Below are positions 1 through 7,936 of a DNA stretch of 8,964 nt, in pieces. This stretch comes from Hyphomonas sp. UBA5111 (GTDB lineage Bacteria; Pseudomonadota; Alphaproteobacteria; Caulobacterales; Hyphomonadaceae). A model generated the notes under the pieces. That model searched no databases. It was not told the origin of the DNA and worked only from the letters and a program-made list of their open reading frames with translations. Each line of letters begins with the position of its first letter. Within the stretch, counting starts at the first letter, position 1. Location of the stretch: contig DHZF01000013.1 in the NCBI GenBank assembly GCA_002414505.1, positions 10,179 to 19,142 on the forward strand. Direction: 5' to 3'. A program made the translations under genes and the position numbers.

Positions 1-636
1 GCGGTGATCGGCAAGGTCAAGCATGCCGAGCAGGTGGTCGATTCCGGTATCGACATGATCGTCGCCCAAGGTCACGACGGCGGCGGCCACAATTCACCTA
101 TCGGAACCATGTCGCTTATCCCGCAAGTCGTGGATGCGGTCGGTGATCGGGTGCCCGTGATCGGTGCAGGTGGTATTTCAGATGGGCGCGGTGTCGCGGC
201 GTCGCTGATGTTGGGGGCAGAAGGCGCGTGGATCGGCACCGCATTCCTCGCAACGGACGAAGCAGGCATCGAGCATTTTCAGAAGGAAGCAATCACCGAA
301 AGCGGTGACGCGGATACCGTCGTAAGCCGCTCGTTAACCGGCAAGCCTGCCCGCATGATCCGTAACAAATGGGCCGATGCGTGGGTTGCTGCGGGCAAGG
401 AACCACTGCCCATGCCTTTCCAGTCGATAATTTCAGGTCCGGTTATGGCTTCAGGCCTCAAGGCTGAGCGCAAGGATATCATGCCTGGCTTTGCTGGCCA
501 GGGAATTGGCCTCATCCATTCGATCCGGCCCGCAGCCGAGGTGATGCGTGAACTTGTCGAAGGTGCGGAAGTCGCACTCTCCCGCTCGTTTGTCGGAGAC
601 ATGCAGTCCAGCCAACAGGACAAGCATCAAAAATGA
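1..636 (+). CDS. NPD-family FMN-dependent oxidoreductase (nitronate monooxygenase-like), C-terminal part
   Basis: The reading frame is open from the first base, so the true start lies upstream. About 211 residues are visible, against roughly 330-370 for the family; the GTG at 4 is not a credible start because it falls inside the barrel. Visible hallmarks are GHDGGGH (visible residues 25-31, His25 and His30), matching the family's GxxAGGH segment near the flavin, then [12 protein letters not shown] and [13 protein letters not shown], the FMN-phosphate-binding end of the TIM barrel. [14 protein letters not shown] and [11 protein letters not shown] are also typical. Characterised members oxidise nitronates, but many in acyl-CoA clusters have other roles; IpdC of the mycobacterial steroid C/D-ring pathway belongs to this family. 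Given its acyl-CoA neighbours, action on a CoA intermediate is more likely than nitroalkane oxidation (inference). Its stop overlaps the next start by four bases. Family assignment is firm; the substrate is unknown. Confidence 0.9.
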   Translation, partial: AVIGKVKHAEQVVDSGIDMIVAQGHDGGGHNSPIGTMSLIPQVVDAVGDRVPVIGAGGISDGRGVAASLMLGAEGAWIGTAFLATDEAGIEHFQKEAITESGDADTVVSRSLTGKPARMIRNKWADAWVAAGKEPLPMPFQSIISGPVMASGLKAERKDIMPGFAGQGIGLIHSIRPAAEVMRELVEGAEVALSRSFVGDMQSSQQDKHQK

Positions 637-1823
637 GCGCCACATCCACCTTCAATTTCAGTGACAGGTCCGCAATCACGGGCGTCGGTGAAACGGCATT
701 CATCAAGGGCGCCGAAAATACCGCGGTCGACATGATGCTCGAAGCTTCCCGCAAGGCGATCGCTGATGCCGGGCTGAAGCCATCCGACATCGACGGCATG
801 GTTCCGCCGCCGATCTACACGACATCGGAAGAAATGGCCGCCAATCTGGGTATCGACGTATTGCGCTATGCGGCTACCGTTCACATGGGCGGAGCCAGCC
901 CGACGACAGCGCTCCAGAACGCGGCGATGGCGATCGCCAGCGGACTTTGTGACCACGTTCTCGTAACGCTGGGCTGGAATGGCTATTCCGCACTCAGGCC
1001 CAAGGCCGGTGCCCCGCCTACCCGGCCGATGAACATGAACACTCTGACCAACACCATTCAGGGCTATTACATTCCTTATGGCGTGTTCCTGCCGGTGCAG
1101 ATGTATGCCTGGCTCGCCATGCGACATTCCAAGCTCCACAGTGTCGGGCCGGACGCGATGGCCGCTGTGGCACTCGCATGTAACCGTCACGCGCAGCTAA
1201 ATCCGAGAGCCTTCAATTATGGCCGTACATTCGATCTCGAGGCATATCACTCGGCGCGCTGGATATCCGAGCCTTTCCGGCTCTACGATTGCTGCCTGGA
1301 AACCGATGGTGCCTGTGCGGTCGTTGTCTCGCGCATGGAACGGGCCAAGGACATGCGGCACGTGCCGGTAAGCATCGCAGGCGCGGCTGAGGGCCACCCC
1401 TATCCCGCCGACGACATCCCCTCGCGCCCCGACCCTTTCAAGATCGGCCTCAGCTATGCCGCCCCGCGCGCATTCGAGATGGCAGGCGTCACCCGCGAGG
1501 ATATGGATTTTCTGCAAATCTACGACTGCTTCTCTTATATCGTGCTGTTGCAGCTTGAAGCGCTCGGTTACTGCGAACCCGGCGGTCAGAGCGAATTCGT
1601 CGCTGATGGCCAGATCGAGCTGGGTGGACGCTATCCCATCAACACCCATGGCGGCTTGCTGAGCGAAGCGCATGTCTGGGGCCTCAACCATGTTGTTGAG
1701 GCGGTCCGCCAGCTGCGCCACGATTGCGGCGAGCGTCAGGTCGCAGATGCCCAGACCGGCCTCGTGACCGGCTGGGGCGACCTTGGCGACGGGAGTATCG
1801 CAATCCTCAGGAGGTTTACGTGA
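633..1823 (+). CDS. Thiolase-fold lipid-transfer protein (SCP-x/Ltp type), probable CoA-dependent retro-aldolase or thiolase-like subunit
   Basis: 396 residues, the usual length for SCP-x/Ltp thiolase-like proteins. The start ATG overlaps the previous stop (ATGA). The N-terminus has the expected [10 protein letters not shown] strand and later [13 protein letters not shown]. Where thiolases carry the nucleophilic cysteine, this protein reads HMGGASP (84-90), with Gly87 at the cysteine position. The C-terminal Cys-Gly motif is replaced by [10 protein letters not shown]. It keeps IYDCFSY (Tyr297, Asp298, Tyr302), NTHGG (337-341) and His347, typical of the Ltp branch. That branch includes Ltp2, which with the ChsH2 DUF35 domain cleaves steroid side-chain CoA esters by retro-aldol reaction using tyrosines rather than cysteine. 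The next gene encodes a DUF35 protein, the normal partner. I infer a two-protein aldolase or aldolase-like enzyme; ordinary thiolysis looks unlikely. Fold is confident, reaction moderate, substrate unknown. Confidence 0.9.
   Translation: MSATSTFNFSDRSAITGVGETAFIKGAENTAVDMMLEASRKAIADAGLKPSDIDGMVPPPIYTTSEEMAANLGIDVLRYAATVHMGGASPTTALQNAAMAIASGLCDHVLVTLGWNGYSALRPKAGAPPTRPMNMNTLTNTIQGYYIPYGVFLPVQMYAWLAMRHSKLHSVGPDAMAAVALACNRHAQLNPRAFNYGRTFDLEAYHSARWISEPFRLYDCCLETDGACAVVVSRMERAKDMRHVPVSIAGAAEGHPYPADDIPSRPDPFKIGLSYAAPRAFEMAGVTREDMDFLQIYDCFSYIVLLQLEALGYCEPGGQSEFVADGQIELGGRYPINTHGGLLSEAHVWGLNHVVEAVRQLRHDCGERQVADAQTGLVTGWGDLGDGSIAILRRFT
1809..1814 (+). promoter_or_regulatory. Strong Shine-Dalgarno site for the DUF35 gene
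   Basis: AGGAGG lies five bases before the GTG at 1820, inside the end of the thiolase-like gene. This consensus site decides the start: the frame is open back to 1724, but the upstream part encodes an unlikely Arg-rich sequence overlapping the previous gene. Confidence 0.8.
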
Positions 1824-2281
1824 GCGACAAGAACGAACTGCCGCCTAAAATGCGCTTCAAGGCGCAGAAGGCTCCGCCCAAGCCGAAACCGCGCCCGCAG
1901 GATCCTATCGAACAGGAATTCTGGAATCGGTGCCAGGATGGCCATCTCTATTTCCAGCGTTGCAGCGATTGCGGCACCCTCCGCCACCTGCCTCGTTATA
2001 TGTGCGCGAAGTGTGGCTCACCGGAATTTTCGTGGGAGCGCAGCACTGGCAAGGGTACGCTTTTTTCCTGGACCATCACCCACCAGGCCCTGCACCCGGC
2101 ATTTGCCGCCGACATTCCCTTCGTGGCTGCGGTGGTTGAACTCGAAGAGGGTGTACGCATGGCCACTCGTCTGATCGATTGTGACCATGATAGCCTCAGG
2201 CTCGACCTTCCTGTAGAATTGACATTCGAAACAATCGGGGACGACTTCCGTCTGCCCGTTTTCCGTCCCTGCGAGGAATAG
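1820..2281 (+). CDS. Zn-ribbon/OB-fold DUF35 protein, partner of the thiolase-like protein
   Basis: 153 residues from a GTG start that overlaps the previous stop (GTGA) and follows a perfect AGGAGG. Residues 14-28 are rich in Lys and Pro (an apparently flexible arm), then a helix with [10 protein letters not shown]. The rubredoxin-like zinc ribbon has four cysteines in two CxxC pairs (Cys48/51 and Cys62/65). The OB-fold domain follows with [13 protein letters not shown] (76-88), a helix-loop with HPAF and [12 protein letters not shown], as in the ChsH2 C-terminal domain and other DUF35 proteins. Known members bind thiolase-like enzymes and are needed for their stability or CoA-ester binding; the zinc is structural. 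The fused hydratase domain found in ChsH2 is absent, so this is a stand-alone form. Its placement directly after the thiolase-like gene makes a complex very likely (inference). Confidence 0.9.
   Translation: MSDKNELPPKMRFKAQKAPPKPKPRPQDPIEQEFWNRCQDGHLYFQRCSDCGTLRHLPRYMCAKCGSPEFSWERSTGKGTLFSWTITHQALHPAFAADIPFVAAVVELEEGVRMATRLIDCDHDSLRLDLPVELTFETIGDDFRLPVFRPCEE
2273..2278 (+). promoter_or_regulatory. Ribosome binding site for the first acyl-CoA dehydrogenase
   Basis: GAGGAA ten bases upstream of the ATG at 2289, overlapping the last codons of the DUF35 gene. It supports that start and coupling across the seven-base gap. Confidence 0.55.
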
Positions 2282-2288
2282 AAGCGAT

Positions 2289-3539
2289 ATGGATCTCGAT
2301 TACGGCCCCGAATACGACACATTCCGTCAACAGGTGCGCGATTTCATCGAAGCGCATAGCCACCTTGCGCCGCCGTGTGCGACTCGGGCAGCCCGCCCTT
2401 CACCCGAAGCCGTCAAATGGCAGAAGCTGCTGATCGAAAACGGGTACACTGCCCGCACGATCCCGGCGGAGTATGGCGGCTACGGCGCGGAACCCGACAT
2501 CCTCAAATCGCGCATCATCTCCGAGGAGTTTTCACGGGCCGGGGTGCCGGGCGGGCTCACGAACCAGGGCATCTCGATGCTCGTCCCGACTTTGCTGGAA
2601 CTCGGCACCGAGGAGCAGAAGCAACGCTGGATCGAACCCACGCTGAAAGGCGAGATCGTATGGTGCCAGGGCTATTCTGAACCCGGTGCCGGATCGGACC
2701 TGGCCAGCCTCAAGACCAGGGCGCGAGTCGAAGACGGCAATTTCGTCATCAATGGCCAGAAAATCTGGACCAGCACGGCGAAGCAGGCCGACATGATCTT
2801 CTGCCTCGTAAGGACCGAGCCCGACGCACCAAAACACCGCGGTATTTCCTACCTGATCTTCTCGATGGACACACCGGGTATCGAGGTTCGTCCTTTGAAG
2901 ACGATGACAGGCCACGCCGAATTCAATGAGACATTCTTCACCAATGTCCGCGTTCCGGTGGACCAGATTGTAGGGGCGCGGGGCCAGGGCTGGCTCGTGG
3001 CGAATGCAACCCTCGGCCATGAGCGCGGAATGCTGGGTGATCCCGGCGCGCTCGAAAACCGGCTACAGGCACTGATCGCCCTGATGCAGGAAGAGCGTAT
3101 CGGACAGGCCCGCGCAATCGACAATCCGGTTCTGCGAGATCGGCTGTTGGCGCTCCAGGCCGAGGTGTCAGCGATGAAATGCAATGGGATGCGTATCCTT
3201 TCGAACAGCCTCAAGGGTGAGTCAGGCGGCATGGCGAAGCTAATCGTCAAGCTGCAAAGCTGTGAGATTGCCCACCAGATTTCAGCACTGGCGATCGACG
3301 CCATGGGTGAGATAGGCACGCTTTACCATGGCAGCCCGCGAGAGCGCGAAGGAGGCGCGTGGCAATGGAACTACATGTTCCAGCTCGGTCTCATAATAGG
3401 CGGCGGCACCGCGCAGATTCAGAAAAACATCATCGCCGAACGTGGCCTCGAAATGCCGCGCGAACCGAAGCTCGCAAAGGTTTCGGATGCGGCGAAAGCA
3501 ACCGCAGACATAGAGCGTCACAAACAGGGATCAGCCTAA
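2289..3539 (+). CDS. Acyl-CoA dehydrogenase, likely the larger, flavin-retaining subunit of a heteromeric pair
   Basis: 416 residues, full length for the FadE family. It introduces a 2,3-double bond in an acyl-CoA using FAD. In order: an N-terminal helical domain ending in PAEYGGYG; the middle-domain signature GYSEPGAGSDLASLKTRA (128-145) and NGQKIWTS (155-162), both strongly conserved; RPLKTMTGHAEFNETFFTNVRVP in the beta domain; LGHER with Glu245; and the C-terminal GGGTAQIQKNIIAERGL. At the place where medium-chain enzymes have the catalytic glutamate (E-G-T) this protein has Gly372. Glu245 is therefore a candidate base, as in isovaleryl-type and steroid ChsE-type enzymes, though I could not align it. 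The stop shares one base with the next start, and the next gene is a divergent paralogue. This is the arrangement of alpha2-beta2 steroid acyl-CoA dehydrogenases (FadE26/27, FadE28/29). Substrate is unknown; bulky ring-containing acyl-CoA is a guess. Confidence 0.93.
   Translation: MDLDYGPEYDTFRQQVRDFIEAHSHLAPPCATRAARPSPEAVKWQKLLIENGYTARTIPAEYGGYGAEPDILKSRIISEEFSRAGVPGGLTNQGISMLVPTLLELGTEEQKQRWIEPTLKGEIVWCQGYSEPGAGSDLASLKTRARVEDGNFVINGQKIWTSTAKQADMIFCLVRTEPDAPKHRGISYLIFSMDTPGIEVRPLKTMTGHAEFNETFFTNVRVPVDQIVGARGQGWLVANATLGHERGMLGDPGALENRLQALIALMQEERIGQARAIDNPVLRDRLLALQAEVSAMKCNGMRILSNSLKGESGGMAKLIVKLQSCEIAHQISALAIDAMGEIGTLYHGSPREREGGAWQWNYMFQLGLIIGGGTAQIQKNIIAERGLEMPREPKLAKVSDAAKATADIERHKQGSA
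3526..3530 (+). promoter_or_regulatory. Ribosome binding site for the second acyl-CoA dehydrogenase
   Basis: AGGGA lies eight bases before the ATG at 3539. It favours that start over the in-frame start at 3359, which would add 60 basic, non-conserved residues over the preceding gene. Confidence 0.6.
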
Positions 3540-4630
3540 TGGATTTCGGATTATCTCAGGACCAGCAGATGTTACGTGATGCGGTTGCCCGTTGTCTTGC
3601 GGACACCTGCCCGCTCGATCATGTCCGCGAATGCGCCGAACTGGACAATCCACTCAGCGACAAAGTGCTCGGCGCCGTTCAGGACTTGGGAATTCCCGGA
3701 ATGCTGGTACCTGAAGAGCATGGCGGCCTCGGTATGACCCTTCTCGACGCTGCCATAGTTGCCGAACAGCTCGCCTATATGGTCGCGCCAGTGCCTTTTC
3801 TCGCCAGTCATGTACTTGCGCCTATCGCGCTGAGCGAGGCTGGTAGCGAAGAACAAAAAGCACAATGGCTACCGAAGATCGCGAACGGCGAGGCGCGTAT
3901 CGCTGTCGCGATTTCCGAGACGGTCGAGGCGCGCGACGGGGCGGGCGTTTCCTCTGCTGATGGGAAGCTCAGCGGAACCGCCCTGTTCTGCCTGGATTTC
4001 GAGGGAGCTGACGCTTACATCGTAGCCGACGCTGGCGGCCGGCTGCACCTCGTTACAGCCGATGCCCTCAAACTGGAGACGATCCGGCTGACGACCATTG
4101 ATCGCACCCGCAGTGTCGGGGAATTGCGTTTCGAACAGACAGAGGCAGAACCGCTTATTGACGATAACGGCGCGACAACGGCCCGGTTGCGCGATGCGGG
4201 CCGTGTGATCTTAGCTGCTGACAGCCTTGGCGCAGGCCAGGCCATGATCGAAAAGGCTGTCGATTATTCTGGCCAGCGCGAGCAGTTTGGCCGGCTCATC
4301 GGCAGTTTCCAGGCCGTCAAGCACATGTGCGCGGAGATGGCCGCACGTCATGAGCCATGCCGCTCGCTTGTCTGGTATGCGGCCCACGCCTTCGATTCGA
4401 TACCGGAGGATGCATCCATTTTCGCCTGCCATGCCAAATCACACACAGGCGAAGTCCATCGCTTTGTCGCCCGCACCTCCACCGAAGTGCATGGCGGAAT
4501 GGGATTTACGGACCTGATGGGTCTTCATTACTGGTTCAAACGTATTGGCTTCGACCGGCAAGCGCTTGGAGGCCCCGAAACGGTGCGGGCCGAATTGGCA
4601 GCCCTACAGGGTTGGATAAAAGCCCCGTAA
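3539..4630 (+). CDS. Acyl-CoA dehydrogenase, probable smaller, divergent subunit of the heteromeric pair
   Basis: 363 residues beginning MDFGLSQDQQ, a standard N-terminus for the short FadE subfamily. The start overlaps the preceding stop by one base (TAATG). The C-terminal domain is well kept: YSGQREQFGRLIGSFQAVKH (243-262) includes Arg247 and the QFG triplet that contact FAD across the dimer, and VHGGMGFT (317-324) is the Q/H-GG-G flavin loop. The middle domain is degraded: the usual sEPgaGSD segment is reduced to AISETVEARDGAG, and the common FTWE is FTDL (323-326). In actinobacterial steroid degradation, paired FadE proteins include one subunit with the active site and one that only completes the FAD pocket. 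This protein fits the second role. Pairing with the preceding gene is an inference from adjacency and complementary motif loss; an independent homomeric enzyme is the alternative. Confidence 0.92.
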   Translation: MDFGLSQDQQMLRDAVARCLADTCPLDHVRECAELDNPLSDKVLGAVQDLGIPGMLVPEEHGGLGMTLLDAAIVAEQLAYMVAPVPFLASHVLAPIALSEAGSEEQKAQWLPKIANGEARIAVAISETVEARDGAGVSSADGKLSGTALFCLDFEGADAYIVADAGGRLHLVTADALKLETIRLTTIDRTRSVGELRFEQTEAEPLIDDNGATTARLRDAGRVILAADSLGAGQAMIEKAVDYSGQREQFGRLIGSFQAVKHMCAEMAARHEPCRSLVWYAAHAFDSIPEDASIFACHAKSHTGEVHRFVARTSTEVHGGMGFTDLMGLHYWFKRIGFDRQALGGPETVRAELAALQGWIKAP

Positions 4631-4644
4631 TACACTCATTGTAT
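4630..4644 (+). repeat. Short inverted repeat ATACA-N5-TGTAT in the only intergenic gap
   Basis: Two perfect 5-base arms separated by five bases, beginning at the last base of the second acyl-CoA dehydrogenase stop codon. The size and AT-rich nature fit a small operator, but it is also short enough to occur by chance. No convincing -35/-10 pair was found at sensible spacing beside it, and it is not followed by a T-run, so a rho-independent terminator is not supported. Confidence 0.3.
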
Positions 4645-4673
4645 ACGGCTGCGAGATTTGCGGCCCAGTCTTG

Positions 4674-4678
4674 AAGGA
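4674..4678 (+). promoter_or_regulatory. Ribosome binding site for the acyl-CoA synthetase
   Basis: AAGGA ten bases upstream of the ATG at 4689. It supports that start rather than the in-frame TTG at 4671, which overlaps the site itself. Confidence 0.55.
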
Positions 4679-4688
4679 ATCAAGCAAC

Positions 4689-6299
4689 ATGATCGAATGG
4701 AATCTCGGCGACATTCTCGACGCAATCGAGCCCGCCATGCCTCAAGACGCTCCGGCCTTGATACACGGCGACCGGATCATCACTTGGCCCGAAATGTCCG
4801 CGCGCTCGAACAATGTCGCGCGCGCGTTGCGACAACGCGGAGCTAGCGACGGCGCCAAGGTGGCTTTCTACATGCGCAACCGCCCTGAATATGGTGAGCT
4901 GATGGCGGCCTGCTTTAAGGGGCGGTTGACTCATGTGAACATCAATTACCGCTATCGCCCCGAAGAAGTTTTTTACATTTTTGATGATTCTGACAGCGAG
5001 GTGATTATTTATAGTTCGGAGTTCCGTGACTGTATCGTCGAACTCAAGGACCGGCTCGGAAAGGTTCACACCTTCGTTGAAATTGGCGATGCTTCGCAAA
5101 TCGCACCTTTTGCGATCCCTTATGAAATTCTCGCGCAGGAAGGTGATGGATCAGCGCTCGGCATCACGCGCTCGCCTGACGATTTGCTCTTCATTTATAC
5201 CGGCGGCACGACAGGGATGCCCAAGGGCGTGATGTGGCGTCACGACGATATGCGCAAGGCGCAACTGGACGCCCAGAAGCTGCTCGGCCCCGTTCCGCAA
5301 ACAGTCGAGGAAAACGTCGCCCTAATCACCAGTCAAGGGCCGGGCAGACGTACACTTCCCTCCTGCCCGTTAATGCACGGGACAGGCTTCATCACTGCGA
5401 TCGGCACGCTCATGTCGGGCGGTGCCATCGTGACTCTGTCGGACCCATCTTTCGATGCGCTTGAATTGTGGGAGACGGTTGATACGCACAAGGTGGAAAG
5501 CATTTCAATTGTGGGCGACGCTTTTGCCAAACCGATGTTGCAGGCGCTGGACGATAATCCCGGTCGCTGGGACACAAACAGCCTTGTCTCCATTGTTTCA
5601 TCCGGCGTGATGTGGAGCAAGGAGGTCAAGGCTGGCCTGTGCAAGCATATCCCCCAAGCGGTGCTGATGGACAGCTTTGGCGCTTCCGAAGGGCTCGGCT
5701 TCGGCCTCTCCGTCACAACCGCAGATGGGGGTACGAACACCGCGAAATTCGGGATCGGTGAATTCTGCGATGTCTTCGATGAATACGACCAGAAAGTAAC
5801 GCCGGGCAGCGGCGTACCGGGATATATCGCTCGCAAGGGCGCAATCCCGGCGGGTTATTACAAGGATCCCGAAAAGTCCGCCAAGACCTTCCGCACTATC
5901 GACGGGGTGCGCTATTCGATTCCAGGCGACTGGTGCACGGTCGAAGCCGATGGCAGCCTGACCCTGCTGGGCCGTGGCAGCGTGTGCATCAACACGGCTG
6001 GTGAAAAGGTCTATCCGGAAGAAGTCGAGGAAGTCCTCAAGACCCATCCCGCCATCGCTGACGCGCTGGTCGTGGGCGTGCCGAGTGAAAAATGGGGCCA
6101 GGCCGTCATCGCCGTCGTGCACCTGAGTGGCGACGCTGCATTCGACGAGCAAGGCGTCAAAGACCATGTTCGTCAGCAATTGGCCGGCTACAAAACGCCA
6201 AAGGCCATCCATCCAACGGAAACAGCCCTGCGCGCATCCAACGGCAAGGCCGACTATGCAACAGCGAAAGCAATCGCCGAGCGTTTGACGGTCGCGTGA
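4689..6299 (+). CDS. AMP-forming acyl-CoA synthetase (fatty acid/steroid-acid CoA ligase type)
   Basis: 536 residues, normal for the ANL superfamily. It activates a carboxylic acid to its acyl-AMP and then the CoA thioester in the cytosol. Motifs in order: the P-loop YTGGTTGMPKG (170-180, Lys179); DSFGASEG (328-335, Glu334); IPGDW with the ribose-binding Asp414; GRGSVCINTAGEKVYPEEVE, carrying hinge Arg429 and Lys440; and the C-terminal NGKADY with catalytic Lys520. The PGDW form and the GRGSVCINT-GEK block are characteristic of the FadD3/FadD17/FadD19 branch, whose studied members activate steroid-derived acids (FadD3 the ring remnant HIP, FadD19 the C26 side chain). All catalytic residues are present. 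It would supply the CoA substrate for the dehydrogenases encoded upstream and activate the acid released by the monooxygenase/hydrolase pair encoded downstream (inference). Its stop shares one base with the next start. Confidence 0.95.
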   Translation: MIEWNLGDILDAIEPAMPQDAPALIHGDRIITWPEMSARSNNVARALRQRGASDGAKVAFYMRNRPEYGELMAACFKGRLTHVNINYRYRPEEVFYIFDDSDSEVIIYSSEFRDCIVELKDRLGKVHTFVEIGDASQIAPFAIPYEILAQEGDGSALGITRSPDDLLFIYTGGTTGMPKGVMWRHDDMRKAQLDAQKLLGPVPQTVEENVALITSQGPGRRTLPSCPLMHGTGFITAIGTLMSGGAIVTLSDPSFDALELWETVDTHKVESISIVGDAFAKPMLQALDDNPGRWDTNSLVSIVSSGVMWSKEVKAGLCKHIPQAVLMDSFGASEGLGFGLSVTTADGGTNTAKFGIGEFCDVFDEYDQKVTPGSGVPGYIARKGAIPAGYYKDPEKSAKTFRTIDGVRYSIPGDWCTVEADGSLTLLGRGSVCINTAGEKVYPEEVEEVLKTHPAIADALVVGVPSEKWGQAVIAVVHLSGDAAFDEQGVKDHVRQQLAGYKTPKAIHPTETALRASNGKADYATAKAIAERLTVA

Positions 6300-7936
6300 T
6301 GAGCAAGCGGGCTTCTCCTGATTACGACGCCCTAATCGTCGGTGCCGGCTTCAGCGGCATCTACCTGTTACACAAGTTACGTAACGCCGGGTTCAACGTG
6401 TTGCTGGTGGATGCTGCGGCCGAGCCGGGCGGTATCTGGTATTGGAATTGCTATCCGGGCGCACGAGTGGATTCGCAGGTGCCGATCTACGAGTACTCAA
6501 TACCTGAAGTGTGGAAATCATGGACCTGGAGCGAACGATTTCCCGGATGGAAAGAGCTAAGAGCGTATTTCCATCATGTTTGTAATACACTCAAGCTGTG
6601 GCCCATGATGCGCATGGGGTCACGGGTCACAGGCGCGAACTATGAGCAAGCGGCGCAGCAATGGCGCCTGCAACTCAACGGAGAGGAAACTGTTACGACA
6701 CGGTTCCTCTTGCCCGCTATTGGTTTCGCATCAAAGCCGCATATCCCTGATTTTCCCGGCATTGAGGATTTCGAAGGCGAATGGTTTCACACGGCGCGCT
6801 GGCCACAACAGGGGGGCGATCTCAGCGGACGCAAGATTGCCTTGATCGGCACCGGGGCAAGCGGTGTGCAAGTCGCGCAGGAAGCCGCGAAGTCCGCATC
6901 GAAGCTGACCCTATTTCAAAGAACACCAATCCTGGCGCTGCCCATGCGGCAGCAAAAGCTATCAAAGGAAGATCAAGAACGCGACAAGCAGGATTATGCT
7001 GCTATCTTCGAAACGCGCAAGCAGACCAGCGGAGGGTTCGAATCTCAATCGCTGGACGTTTCGGCGCTCGAAGTTGACGAGAAAGAGCGCACCGCACACT
7101 TCGAATATCTGTGGCAGAAAGGCGGCCTCAGGTTCTGGTATCACAATTTCGCCGACCTGCTGATCAATCGCGAAGCGAACCGCTACGCCTATGATTTCTG
7201 GCGAAACAAGGTTTGCGACAGGATCTCCGATCCCAATCTTGTTGAACAGCTCGCGCCTTCCGAACCACCCCATCCATTCGGCACGAAGAGACCTTCGCTC
7301 GAGCAGTGTTATTACGAGATTTTCGCGCAGGATAATGTCGATCTGGTCGATCTGAAGGCAACCCCCATCACCCAGATCAAACCGCACGCGATAGAGACCG
7401 CTGACGGCGAGGTGGAATGCGACCTCATCGTTTACGCCACCGGCTTCGATGCCGGGCGCGGCGGCATGGTCGATATGAACATCACGGGGACGAACGGCCT
7501 GTCTGTTTCACAAGCTTGGGAAGACGGGTTACGCGCCTATCTCGGCATGGCGATAGCAGACTTTCCAAACATGCTGTTTGCATACGGTCCACTTAGCCCG
7601 TCAGGTTTCTCGAACGGCCCGACCAGCGCAGAGATACAGGGTGACTGGATCTGTGACTTTCTCGTCTGGATGCGGGACAATGACAGTAATCAATTCGAAG
7701 CCTGTGCGACCGCAGAAGCTGACTGGACCAAAATGGTTGCCCAGGCCGGCGCCATGACACTGTTTCCAGAAGCGAATTCCTGGTACATGGGCGCAAATAT
7801 CCCTGGCAGGAAGCGTCAGCTGATCAACTTTCCAAGCGTGTCTGGATACGTCGCACTCTGCGAAGAAGTAGCGAACGAGGGGTATCGCGGCTTCATGATC
7901 GACAAACCCACCAGCAACGAACAGATGATGGAATGA
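6299..7936 (+). CDS. Type I Baeyer-Villiger monooxygenase (cyclohexanone monooxygenase-like)
   Basis: 545 residues, the size of cyclohexanone monooxygenase. It uses FAD, NADPH and O2 to insert oxygen next to a ketone, giving an ester or lactone. The start overlaps the preceding stop (TGATG). FAD Rossmann motif GAGFSG (15-20); GGIWYWNCYPGARVD (44-58) with Asp58; the class fingerprint FxGxxxHxxxWP is exact (Phe158, Gly160, His164, Trp168, Pro169); NADPH Rossmann motif GTGASG (184-189); FGTKRP with Arg331, the arginine that stabilises the peroxyflavin; ATGFD; FPNMLFAYGP; and the late SWYMGANIPG typical of the CHMO/PAMO group. No key residue is missing. The substrate is not predictable; CHMO-like enzymes take cyclic, linear or steroid ketones. 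The immediately following hydrolase, overlapping by four bases, is the expected partner for opening the product. Confidence 0.96.
   Translation: MSKRASPDYDALIVGAGFSGIYLLHKLRNAGFNVLLVDAAAEPGGIWYWNCYPGARVDSQVPIYEYSIPEVWKSWTWSERFPGWKELRAYFHHVCNTLKLWPMMRMGSRVTGANYEQAAQQWRLQLNGEETVTTRFLLPAIGFASKPHIPDFPGIEDFEGEWFHTARWPQQGGDLSGRKIALIGTGASGVQVAQEAAKSASKLTLFQRTPILALPMRQQKLSKEDQERDKQDYAAIFETRKQTSGGFESQSLDVSALEVDEKERTAHFEYLWQKGGLRFWYHNFADLLINREANRYAYDFWRNKVCDRISDPNLVEQLAPSEPPHPFGTKRPSLEQCYYEIFAQDNVDLVDLKATPITQIKPHAIETADGEVECDLIVYATGFDAGRGGMVDMNITGTNGLSVSQAWEDGLRAYLGMAIADFPNMLFAYGPLSPSGFSNGPTSAEIQGDWICDFLVWMRDNDSNQFEACATAEADWTKMVAQAGAMTLFPEANSWYMGANIPGRKRQLINFPSVSGYVALCEEVANEGYRGFMIDKPTSNEQMME

Noticed and set aside
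627..1721. Long antisense open frames (187 and 174 codons) opposite the thiolase-like gene
   Set aside because: They lie fully inside a well-supported gene, show no recognisable domain, and are common shadows in high-GC DNA.
3359..3538. In-frame 60-codon extension of the second acyl-CoA dehydrogenase
   Set aside because: It would overlap the previous gene and encodes Arg/His-rich, non-conserved sequence; ATG 3539 has a ribosome site and the family N-terminus.
4612..4647. Promoter in the 58-base gap (TTGGAT with TATACG or TACACT)
   Set aside because: Spacings between candidate boxes are about 24 or 13 bases, outside the workable 16-18 range.
5916..5935. Unusual IPGDW in place of the TGD motif in the acyl-CoA synthetase
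   Set aside because: This form is normal in the FadD3/FadD17/FadD19 branch, and the ribose-binding Asp is kept.
5598..6212. 204-codon antisense open frame opposite the acyl-CoA synthetase
   Set aside because: No recognisable motif; the sense strand carries all conserved ligase motifs in this stretch.
6092..6298. In-frame 69-codon extension of the Baeyer-Villiger gene
   Set aside because: It overlaps the conserved C-terminus of the ligase and is Arg-rich low-information sequence; ATG 6299 sits just before the FAD motif.
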